Source of the DNA: Owenia fusiformis
Taxonomy: Eukaryota; Annelida; Polychaeta; Sabellida; Oweniidae
NCBI GenBank assembly: GCA_903813345.2
Contig: CAIIXF020000001.1
Location: 51,353,885-51,417,884 of the forward strand
Direction of reading: 5' to 3'
DNA length: 64,000 bases
In this document: one piece after another, positions 34,301-41,100 of the stretch
Layout of the letters: every line of letters begins with the position of its first letter
Position numbering within the stretch: the stretch's first letter is position 1
Translations under genes and position numbers: made by a program
Notes under the pieces: generated by a model
What the model was told of the DNA's origin: nothing
Seen by the model: only the letters and a program-made list of their open reading frames with translations
Database searches by the model: none

Positions 34301-36259
34301 CTTGGTACCCTTAGCTAGAAGTGGCTAGAACCCTTATACATACTCGGTACATGTAGCTAGAAGTGGCTAGAAGCCTTATACATCCTCAGTACCCGTAGCT
34401 AGAAGTGGCTAGAACCCTTATACATCCTTGATACCCGTAGCTAGAAGTGGCTAGAACCCTTATATTTCCTTGGTACCCATAGTTAGAAGTGGCTAGAACC
34501 CTTAAACTTCCTTGATACCCATAGCTAGAAGTGGCTAGAACCCTTATACATCCCAGGTTACCCTTGCTAGAAGTGGCTAGAACCCTTATACATCCCAGGT
34601 AACCGTAGCTAGAAGTGGCTAGAACCCTTATACATCCTTGGTACCCTTAGCTAGAAGTGGCTAGAACCCTTATACATCCTCGGTACATGTAGCTAGAAGT
34701 GGCTAGAACCCTTATACATCCTCAGTACCCGTAGCTAGAAGTGGCTAGAACCCTTATACATCCTTGGTACCCGTAGCTAGAAGTGGCTAGAACCCTTATA
34801 CATCCTTGATACCCATAGCTAGAAGTGGCTAGAACCCTTATATTTCCTTGGTACCCATAGCTAGAAGTGGCTAGAACCCTTAAACTTCCTTGGTACCCAT
34901 AGCTAGAAGTGGCTAGAACCCTTATACATCCCAGGTAACCGTTGCTAGAAGTGGCTAGAACCACTATTCACCCTGGATACCATTGCTAGAAGTGGCTAGA
35001 ACCCCCAGCTTATTAATATAAACGCCATGAGTCCCATTTATAACGTGTAGCCAGACAGTTGACACATTTATTACTGATTGACTATGAGACTTATGACAGA
35101 CTGAGTAAGGACTTATAAACCCATATGCAATTGTCTTATTATTCAATTGTTACTGTTTAAGTGATACTACTTTGGAACAAGATAACAGTCTGGGACTGTG
35201 TAATGCCAAGGCTACGCTACACTTGTATGGCAAATACATGGCCCACGATTGTTACATAAGTTTTACTATGTTGATAAATGTTGAAAAGATGTGTTGTCCA
35301 TAGAGAGCACAATAGAAATAATCAGTACCAATCTGAATTGGTAATTGGTAATTCATTAATTATACAGATTTGAATTTGTTACGTCAACAGAAATAGGTCC
35401 AGTAAACTATAATTTGGTATATAATAGTATGATAATCGACTCTCTTGTGTTCTACTTTTCCAGATGAAGCACATCCCTTACTTCTTCTTCAAGCTCACTG
35501 TTCTGGGTTTAGTGCTATGTAATTTCCTGGTAGGATTCATACTAGAGGTAATGCTATACAAAACAATTAATATATTGTTTTAAATTCATGAAATAATGTG
35601 AGTTTATGATATGCTTATGATATATAGGTAATAAAATTAAAGATATGTGAAAGTAATTGACTTAAATAAGGTAATGTTGTAAGACAATTGGATCTTCCGT
35701 CATCACTGTATTTAAGTTCACACATATAAATCCCATACTCTTACTTTAGGCCATTTCAAAATATGTTCAATATAGCACTGATTTGTCGAGTTCAAAAAGC
35801 CAAAGAAATTATTTTTTACAAGAATAACATTTGTTTGTTTATTTCAAAATCACACAAGAAAAATTTACAGAAATGGGTGAGACTTTTATCAAGTGTAGAT
35901 TCCCATTAAGAAAAATATCACAATTGTGCAAAGCTAGTCAAATCATTGATGCAGATTTTTCCTCGACTATTTTATTTTATACCAGAATGATTTTGTGATA
36001 TGTATTATTTCATTTATATTTTCAGGCCTTTTTACTGGACAGTGCAATATTAACTAAACTGTGTAACAGTATTAAGAGGAAAAAACACCCAAAAAACAAA
36101 TATAAAAGAATTGAGCAAGAAATGAGAATGGATCCTGATTGGCCACCAGTTGGTCAGGTGACTTTTGAAGAACCAATCCCTGGTGGACAAGTTAACAATG
36201 CAATTTCAGATATACTTCCAGGAGACATTGTATCAAATGACCCATACATCAATAGCTAG
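10455..36259 (+). CDS. ATP13A3: P5B-type ATPase, ATP13A3/4/5 group (complete, 28 exons)
   Basis: This is a P-type ATPase of the P5B class, the endo-lysosomal family that human ATP13A2/ATP13A3 represent (polyamine transport). Hand-spliced exons total 3606 bp, 1201 residues, close to the family norm of about 1200. Every junction is GT-AG and the frame never breaks. Hallmarks: TGES (exon 9/10), the TM4 motif PPALP (440-444), the phosphorylation site DKTGT (Asp483, split by intron 12), [10 protein letters not shown], and [10 protein letters not shown] at the P-domain hinge. Wording such as [14 protein letters not shown] and [11 protein letters not shown] is closer to ATP13A3 than ATP13A2. It converges with EXOC8 downstream. 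Odd points are the duplicated exon 15, and intron 26 (7.9 kb), which is nearly all one young LTR element. Exon coordinates are in the four block entries. Confidence 0.93.
12993..13210. repeat. Two-copy 109-bp tandem duplication in intron 6
   Basis: The block beginning TCCTTAAATTGCAAAAATAA at 12993 recurs at 13102, including ATTCTCTCTTACTGTTTGTG and GCATAGATGTAGACTGATT in both copies. The second copy ends close to the acceptor of exon 7. No coding content. Confidence 0.75.
13680..15773 (+). CDS. ATP13A3: ATP13A3-like exons 8-12: actuator domain and TM3-4
   Basis: Exons: 13680-13749, 14205-14336, 14514-14675, 14952-15109, 15585-15773 (residues 248-484). Exon 9 encodes [11 protein letters not shown] and NESMLTG; exon 10 completes the actuator-domain TGES dephosphorylation loop and has [11 protein letters not shown]. 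Exon 11 contains [12 protein letters not shown] and one membrane helix. Exon 12 holds TM4 with PPALPAAMT, then [11 protein letters not shown], and ends in CFDK, the first half of the phosphorylation motif. Splitting the DKTGT motif by a phase-0 intron after Lys is a checkable gene-structure marker. Intron 10 carries a partial copy of the GCCTCAGTCACA MITE. Confidence 0.92.
14706..14845. mobile_element. MITE family copy 2 (right end lost)
   Basis: It starts GCTTCAGTCACATTTACTCT and continues GGCGTATGGTGACTGTAGCT TCACAAA, matching the 5243 copy through the central TACTGC blocks. The inverted right terminus is not recognisable. It lies in intron 10 of the ATPase gene. Confidence 0.5.
16075..22890 (+). 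CDS. ATP13A3: ATP13A3-like exons 13-21: phosphorylation and nucleotide-binding domains
   Basis: Exons: 16075-16136, 16430-16574, 17875-18000 (alternative 19027-19152), 20108-20261, 20589-20709, 21087-21211, 21394-21587, 22182-22295, 22768-22890 (residues 485-872). Exon 13 opens [13 protein letters not shown]. Exon 14 has MASCHSLT and [10 protein letters not shown]. Exon 16 has [13 protein letters not shown] and KGAPE, the ATP-binding lysine loop. Exon 17 has GFRVIALAW. Exons 18/19 span the P-domain motif [19 protein letters not shown]. Exon 21 has FARMSPDQK and GDGANDCG, the magnesium-coordinating hinge. An acidic EEEE stretch in exon 19 is the usual variable linker. The intron following exon 20 includes repeat-derived sequence. 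Confidence 0.93.
16905..17092. mobile_element. Palindromic MITE in intron 14
   Basis: The left arm (AAGGTTGGTCTGTATGTTGA, then ACTAATTTTCATGA) and right arm (TCATGAAAATTAGT, then GGACATACAGATCTACCTTA) are inverted repeats of about 45 bp. They enclose a second inverted pair around GTGAAAAATATTATCACTCAT. There is no ORF. It lies between exon 14 and the duplicated exon 15. Confidence 0.6.
17875..18000 (+). CDS. ATP13A3: ATP13A3-like exon 15, version A (126 bp, phase 0/0)
   Basis: It encodes 42 residues beginning [20 protein letters not shown]. Human ATP13A3 has the equivalent stretch ending IMPTVVRPP between the [10 protein letters not shown] and GIVRQF motifs, so this is the ancestral position in the N-domain. 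Acceptor TACATGTAG; donor GAG/GTGTGC. It starts and ends at codon boundaries, as does version B at 19027-19152, so either can be used without frame change. Confidence 0.85.
18903..18995 (+). CDS. Candidate extra cassette exon (93 bp) of the ATP13A3-like gene
   Basis: This is an open, acidic stretch of 31 codons ([20 protein letters not shown]...) bounded by AG upstream (ACTTTGGAG) and a consensus donor GTATGT at 18996. It would begin and end in phase 0 and could sit between exon 15A and exon 16. The acceptor has a weak pyrimidine tract, and the open frame reaches upstream to 18859, so the left boundary is uncertain. Only 31 bp separate it from exon 15B. It may be a real optional exon, a decayed exon, or chance. 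Confidence 0.35.
19027..19152 (+). CDS. ATP13A3: ATP13A3-like exon 15, version B (126 bp, phase 0/0)
   Basis: It is a diverged tandem copy of exon 15A: the first 26 residues align position by position ([20 protein letters not shown] against [20 protein letters not shown]). The length is the same 126 bp and the phase is 0/0, but the last 15 residues differ. Acceptor TTGTAG; donor GGG/GTATAA, a little weak. The frame is uninterrupted and substitutions are mostly conservative (D/E, L/I, V/I, R/K), so it appears to be under protein-level constraint. It is most likely used instead of exon 15A. Confidence 0.8.
21758..21799. repeat. Near-perfect palindrome in intron 19
   Basis: The arm TAAGATGAATGCAAACTTCA and its inverse meet at CATATG with one missing base. 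The whole 41-bp stretch could extrude as a hairpin. I see no associated gene signal. Confidence 0.6.
23178..36259 (+). CDS. ATP13A3: ATP13A3-like exons 22-28: TM5-10 and C-terminus
   Basis: Exons: 23178-23384, 23724-23796, 24426-24576, 26512-26663, 27515-27603, 35464-35547, 36026-36259 (residues 873-1201). Exon 22 carries [17 protein letters not shown] and [17 protein letters not shown], the conserved entry to TM5. Exons 23-27 encode hydrophobic helices (for example [36 protein letters not shown]). Exon 28 is a basic then proline-rich cytosolic tail with DPDWPP, matching DPEWPP of human ATP13A3, and ends at TAG 36257-36259. A candidate AATAAA lies at 37272, beyond a SINE. Intron 24 is filled with a roughly 150-bp tandem repeat; intron 26 holds the LTR element. 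Confidence 0.92.
23797..24060. repeat. 130-bp tandem duplication starting at the exon 23 donor
   Basis: The intron start GTAAGAGATTACTTTACAA at 23797 recurs at 23927. Both copies continue with GAAGACACA, GAATTTGTCTCATTATGAC and TCTTTGA.CTGATGTCT. The duplication therefore copied the splice donor into the intron. Confidence 0.75.
24850..25560. repeat. Five-copy degenerate tandem repeat (141-163 bp) in intron 24
   Basis: Copies start near 24852, 25012, 25153, 25311 and 25474. Each contains AAAATGGCTGCCTTGACATT (or a close variant), CCAAAAAACTAATCAG, TAGATTTTCATACTAAGAA and a GTTCACC...AGACAAGA block. A weaker sixth copy lies near 25760-25930. Related sequence at about 60728-60776 carries the 2-kb TIR element insertion. 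Non-coding. Confidence 0.85.
26019..26275. repeat. Two-copy 129-bp GTGT-rich tandem duplication in intron 24
   Basis: The first block (CTTATGTGTCACTGTACTTC...) and the second (CTTATGTGTTACAGTACTTC..., from about 26148) share TTATTTTTGTGTGT and TATTTAGCCTT. The open frames over it are a by-product of the repeat. Confidence 0.65.
27672..30115 (+). repeat. 5' LTR
   Basis: 2444 bp, TG...CA ends. It includes a run of 12 C near 28929 and the 42-bp minisatellite (28963-29865, 22 units). Long unit-length LTRs of 2.4 kb are unusual next to a 2.7-kb interior. Confidence 0.92.
28963..29865. repeat. 42-bp minisatellite inside the 5' LTR (about 22 units)
   Basis: The core unit is GCTAGAAGTGGCTAGAACCC followed by TTATACATCC and a variable GGTACCC-type end. 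Variants recur in order every eight units (about 338 bp; for example the TACTCGGTACATG and CCTCAGTACCC variants), a higher-order repeat. Minus-strand open frames across it arise because 42 is a multiple of three. Confidence 0.9.
30117..30135 (+). promoter_or_regulatory. Primer-binding site, tRNA-Leu type
   Basis: One base after the LTR end, TGGTGGCAGCGTCGGGATT is complementary to a leucine tRNA 3' end: TGG pairs with CCA, then GGCAGCG with the CGCTGCC acceptor strand, with about two mismatches further in. This sets the element's orientation as plus. Confidence 0.75.
32820..32856 (+). promoter_or_regulatory. Hairpin and polypurine tract before the 3' LTR
   Basis: A perfect 7-bp stem with a 3-base loop, AAGTTCG GGA CGAACTT (32820-32836), is followed by AAAGAAGGGGGGCAG (32842-32856) ending directly at the LTR TG. 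A short hairpin upstream of the purine tract is seen in many Ty3/Gypsy elements, so that superfamily is the best guess. Confidence 0.65.
32857..35256 (+). repeat. 3' LTR
   Basis: 2400 bp, nearly identical to the 5' LTR. It has 10 C instead of 12 in the C-run and one minisatellite unit fewer (about 21 units, 34142-35003). It ends TTACA at 35256 before the TAAG target duplication. Confidence 0.92.
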
Positions 36260-36812
36260 CACATGTAGGGGAACAATACATTGAACAACACATGTATAGA
36301 GAATAATGCTAGAAGTGTATGTAAAGATGCAGCGATAAAATGCACATTGAATGCAATAGCTTTTACTTTTGCATAAATTAATATTCATATTTTTTTCTCA
36401 AAGGAATCTATATGATAACACCATATGAACTGAAAAAACATAAAACAGTAGGTCACTCAAGACTACTTTAAGGTAAAATGTAGTTCAAATGAAGTCTGAC
36501 AAAAATATAGCCATATTAAGCCTTTGATTATATTACAGATCAGATATCTATCAAAACCTACAATATGAATTGAATATTACAATATGAATTGATTCATTTT
36601 AAAGAGGTGAATGTTGTATCTTATGTCAACACTAATAACTGTTGACATATTTTTATGGCTGCCGTTGTGTTGAAATTCAATGACAGCATTTAGCAGTCAA
36701 CATGTGTAATATTGTTACAATTTAGTAACCATTTGGAATAACTTACTAGGTGTGAGATTTATCATGTTGATATCTTGTTTATATTTATTCAAAATTGTTA
36801 TGGTCCACTCAT

Positions 36813-37108
36813 TAATAGCTCAGTGGTAGAATGTGTACCAAGTACGCAAAGGTCCCGGATTCGATCCCCGGTTCAGGCACTTTACTTGTTGCATAAAATA
36901 CATCAGGGTGTTTGACTGAGTGGTCTATGACTCGTAAAAGGCTGTGGTGTGTATTGGTGCATGTAAAAGTACACAGGGCTCCTTCAAGGAGGGGTTCCTG
37001 GGTCTGTCTTCCAGGATTACATGTATAAAAAATTATGACTATACATATGGGATATCCCCAAGAGGCATTGCTCAGCTTCACTGGGGTAAACAAAATACAA
37101 TACAATAT
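36813..37108 (+). mobile_element. tRNA-derived SINE
   Basis: Pol III boxes: A-box TAGCTCAGTGG (36816-36826) and B-box GGATTCGATCC (36857-36867), followed by CCCGGTTCAGGCA of a tRNA-like 3' half. A non-tRNA body of about 200 bp comes next, and then a tail of AATACAATACAAT (to about 37108). The tail resembles, but is not identical to, that of the 5726 LINE. The SINE sits about 550 bp after the ATPase stop codon and would be in its 3' UTR if the AATAAA at 37272 is used. The remainder of 36260-37984 has no recognised gene. Confidence 0.75.
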
Positions 37109-37984
37109 GGAAATATCAAGCTTATTTTCCTTTAGATAACAAACTATTGTATACATTAATGAATTGTGATATAAATTATGGGATAGCATGGACCAACCAG
37201 GAGGACCAGGACATGCTTTTATTTTTAGTGTCTGATTATCTGACAGAACTTGTTATAATTATTTTATATTAAATAAAAGGGGTAGTAATGTGTGAAGTAA
37301 TATGTGATGTTATTTTTGTTTTCATAAATGGCCCCATTTGATGGGCTCACATGGTGATTCCTTATAATACTCAAAGCTGATGTTCTCCAAAACATGCAAA
37401 ATGAGGCAGCATAAGACTTGATACCAACTGTGTGAATTACCATACAAGCCTATTTTTTTTGGAATTAGAATACATAGTTTGGTGATTCAGAACAAAGCTT
37501 GCACCTGTGTTGAGCTTTGTTTCATATGAAAGGAAATGTAAAACTAGCCAAGCAAATCAGGATTTTTTGAACATTGCCAGTTCTGCTTTTAATTCCCCTT
37601 ACTTTAAACTCTAAATCTTGTTTTACCGAATGGATGAATTAAATAACATGACACAAGATACAATAATATAATATATAATTCTCATTTATTTTACAGAGCA
37701 AGCACCACATACATGCTAGTAATAATGTGACAGTACCAACTAGTTACAAAGTATGTTGATATGAGAGGTATCTCATGCCCCATGGCCTCCACTCTGTCAG
37801 TAAATTCCCCTAATATATAGGGAATGGGGTGGAACATGGACACAGTTCCTGAATACATAAACAATAGCTTGCTGTCTAGGTCTTGTAGGCTTCTTCATAT
37901 ATATATTGCACATAGGTTAAAATTCTTTACTGCGAATCACTTCATCATACATGTATTAAGTATTAAAATCCATTGTGTTCATCA

Positions 37985-38155
37985 TCATACTAAGTCACCA
38001 ACCACAGATCTAGAGACACTCTTTAGTTTCTTCAGTGCCCTGTGCAGTGGGGCAAGATGTATGGCTGGCTGGCCAAGTCTGGTCTGGTAGGATTTCTCTG
38101 CCACTTTCAAGAGACTGTTCAGCAGGAACTCTGTGTTAACGAGTATAAATTGGTG
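37985..38155 (-). CDS. EXOC8: EXOC8 last exon, 21 kb from the preceding exon
   Basis: After acceptor GATTTCAG it reads HQFILVNTEFLLNSLLKVAE and later RLGQPAIHLAPLHRALKKL, ending with TGA at 37985-37987. It aligns with the human EXOC8 end, where FI..N..FL, V.., G.PA and L..L occur in the same order. Its phase 0 start fits the phase 0 end of exon 59448-59638. This is a divergent C-terminus, so the assignment is slightly less certain than for the other exons. Confidence 0.75.
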   Translation of the reverse strand, partial: HQFILVNTEFLLNSLLKVAEKSYQTRLGQPAIHLAPLHRALKKLKSVSRSVVGDLV

Positions 38156-41100
38156 CTGAAATCACAATGGATGAATCAATCAAAATTTCATTATTTTTTA
38201 TAAATTACAATCATACATGGTAGGCTGCAAGAAAACCAGGAACATTATGCAGTGTAACAGTGATAAAGTGTAACAATGTCTAGACTATATTTTTTACTCT
38301 TTTATCATTTAGTATTGATAGCCATATGGCTGGGATATAGGGACTTAACTTAACTAGAACCTCTAGATATAACAAAATATTGAGACCATTTCTGGAAAAA
38401 TTTCATGTATTGCAATTTATGGAATTCAATTGCCTGATTTCCATAATTATGATGTGGAATATACAGAGGAGCTATAGGAATGGTTCAGGACTAAGTAGTC
38501 TGTATACAGATTCAACTATGTACAAAAAGTTCTTTATACAGAAAAAATAGGGACTGTTTGTCTTTCCTATTCAAGAATTATAAATGATTTAAATTTTCAA
38601 ACCTGAGTTAATATGAAAGGGAAGGGAATTATTTTCTAGAATAAGGATCATCTTCTAATAGCTCTTATATAAGAGGTCATTATAAGCAGGGAAGATGTGT
38701 AGCCTAATTTATCAATGGTAAATATATTGTGAATTGAAGCATTGGGGTTTATTGAAGCATTGGGGTTTATATTACATGGAAAGGTGCTAAAATATCGCAT
38801 TTCCTAAAAAAATGTAACCATTATTATGGTCACATTGATAACTGTAAATAAGTATAGAAGCAATTTTAGAATATGTCCGTTACATTACAGATATTGATAA
38901 AATACTTATGATTTGAGGCAATGTTTTCCCCAGTTGATACCATATTGGAACAAGGCATTAACATGCAAAATGTCACCACCTGTCATTTGTTACAGATACC
39001 TTAATTTGTTATAGACACCATGTTAAAGACGCTGTGTTACAGACACCGAAAACCATCCACAAAAAGTTGGAGACTATAACAATATGTAGTGATAAAAAAT
39101 GGTGCATCCTTTTAATGTAAAATGGGACAAGTGCATGTAGCAATATAGGGAGTAGTAACATACAATAATATGTACATAAGCCTTAAATAATATGGAATGG
39201 TCCAGGACTAAGTAGTCTGTATACAGATTCAACAATGTACAGAAAGTGCTTTATACAGTAAAATAGGGACTGTTTGTCTTTCCTATTCAAGAATTATAAA
39301 TGATTTAAATTTTCAAACCTGAGTTAATATGAAAGGGAAGGGAATTATTTTCTAGAATAAGGATCATCTTCTAATAGCTCTTACATAAGAGGTTATATAA
39401 GCAGGGGAGATGTGTAGCCTAATTTATCAATGGTAAATATATTGTGAATTGAAGCATTGGGGTTTATTGAAGCATTGGGGCTATATTACATGGAAAGGTG
39501 CTTAAACATCTCATTTCCTAAAAAAAATTGATAACTGTAAATAATTATAGAAGCAATTTTAGAATATGTCCGTTACATTACAGATATTGAAAAAATACTA
39601 ATGATTTGATGCCATGTTTTCCCCAGTTGAAACCATATTGGAACAAGGCATTAACATGCAAAATGTCACCACCTGCCATTTGTTACAGATGCCTTAATTT
39701 GTTATAGACACCATGTTAAAGAGGCTGTGTTACAGACACCGAACACCATCCACAAAAAAGTGGGAGACTATAACAATATGTCACCACTTCTGGTAGTGAT
39801 AAAAAAAATGGTGCATCCTTTAAATGTAAAATGGGACAAGTGCATGTAGCAATATAGGGAGTTAGTAACACATACAGTAATATGTACATAAGCCTTAAAT
39901 AATATGGATGTGCTTGCTTATAAAGGGTTATAAAACTGTTTATTACAAAGCTCCAAAGAAGTTGGTTTCTTTCTGAAAATTCTCATCAGCAAGTGGCAAC
40001 AAAGTTTCAGATAAAAATATCTCATTTTTCCTTATGAATTCTTCCTGCAATAAAACAAATGCATGCAGTTAGTGTAGTAGTGGAACAATGAGAGATATAT
40101 AATAAAACAAATGCACGCAGTTCGTGTAGTAGTGGAACAATGAGAGATATATAATAAAACAAATGCACGCAGTTAGTGTAGTAGTGGAACAATGAGAGAT
40201 ATATAATAAAACAAATGCATGCAGTTAGTGTAGTAGTGGAACAATGAGAGATATATAATAAAACAAATGCATGCAGTTAGTGTAGTAGTGGAACAATGAG
40301 AGATATATCATAAAACAAATGCACGCAGTTCGTGTAGTAGTGGAACAATGAGAGATATATCATAAAACAAATGCACGCAGTTAGTGTAGTAGTGGAACAA
40401 TGAGAGATATATAATAAAACAAATGCACGCAGTTCAAATGGTTCAGAACTTTTGGATCAACCCTCGTATAATAAAACAAATGCACGCAGTTAGTGTAGTA
40501 GTGGAACAATGAGAGATATATAATTAAACAAATGCACGCAGTTCAAACGGTTCAGAACTTTTGGATCAACCCTCGTATAATAAAACAAATGCATGCAGTT
40601 AGTGTAGTAGTGGAACAATGAGAGATATATAATAAAACAAATGCATGCAGTTAGTGTAGTAGTGGAACAATGAGAGATATATAATAAAACAAATGCACGC
40701 AGTTAGTGTAGTAGTGGAACAATGAGAGATATATCATAAAACAAATGCATGCAGTTAGTGTAGTAGTGGAACAATGAGAGATATATAATAAAACAAATGC
40801 ACGCAGTTAGTGTAGTAGTGGAACAATGAGAGATATATCATAAAACAAATGCATGTAGTTAGTGTAGTAGTGGAACAATGAGAGATATATAATAAAACAA
40901 ATGCACGCAGTTAGTGTAGTAGTGGAACAATGAGAGATATATCATAAAACAAATGCACGCAGTTAGTGTAGTAGTGGAACAATGAGAGATATATCATAAA
41001 ACAAATGCACGCAGTTAGTGTAGTAGTGGAACAATGAGAGATATATAATAAAACAAATGCATGCAGTTAGTGTAGTAGTGGAACAATGAGAGATATATAA

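Larger units (their letters stand above)
27672..35256 (+). mobile_element. Non-autonomous LTR retrotransposon, 7585 bp, very young
   Basis: The 5' LTR (27672-30115, 2444 bp) and 3' LTR (32857-35256, 2400 bp) both start TGTAACGACCC and end GATTGTTACA. They are flanked by the 4-bp target duplication TAAG (27668-27671, 35257-35260). The LTRs differ by about five substitutions, one 42-bp minisatellite unit and two cytosines in a C-run, so insertion is recent. A primer-binding site follows the 5' LTR and a purine tract precedes the 3' LTR. The 2741-bp interior shows no gag, protease, RT or integrase, only frames up to about 105 codons, so it must be mobilised in trans. It lies in sense orientation in ATPase intron 26. 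Layout resembles large non-autonomous (LARD-type) elements. Confidence 0.92.

Noticed and set aside
27672-35256. Segmental duplication of 2.4 kb
   Set aside because: TG/CA ends, the TAAG target duplication, primer site and purine tract show these are LTRs of one element.
36812-36880. tRNA gene
   Set aside because: The A and B boxes are present, but the acceptor stem does not pair and a SINE body and tail follow; it is a SINE head.
36812-37189. 125-codon minus-strand frame after the ATPase gene
   Set aside because: It lies entirely across the SINE in antisense and has no domain.
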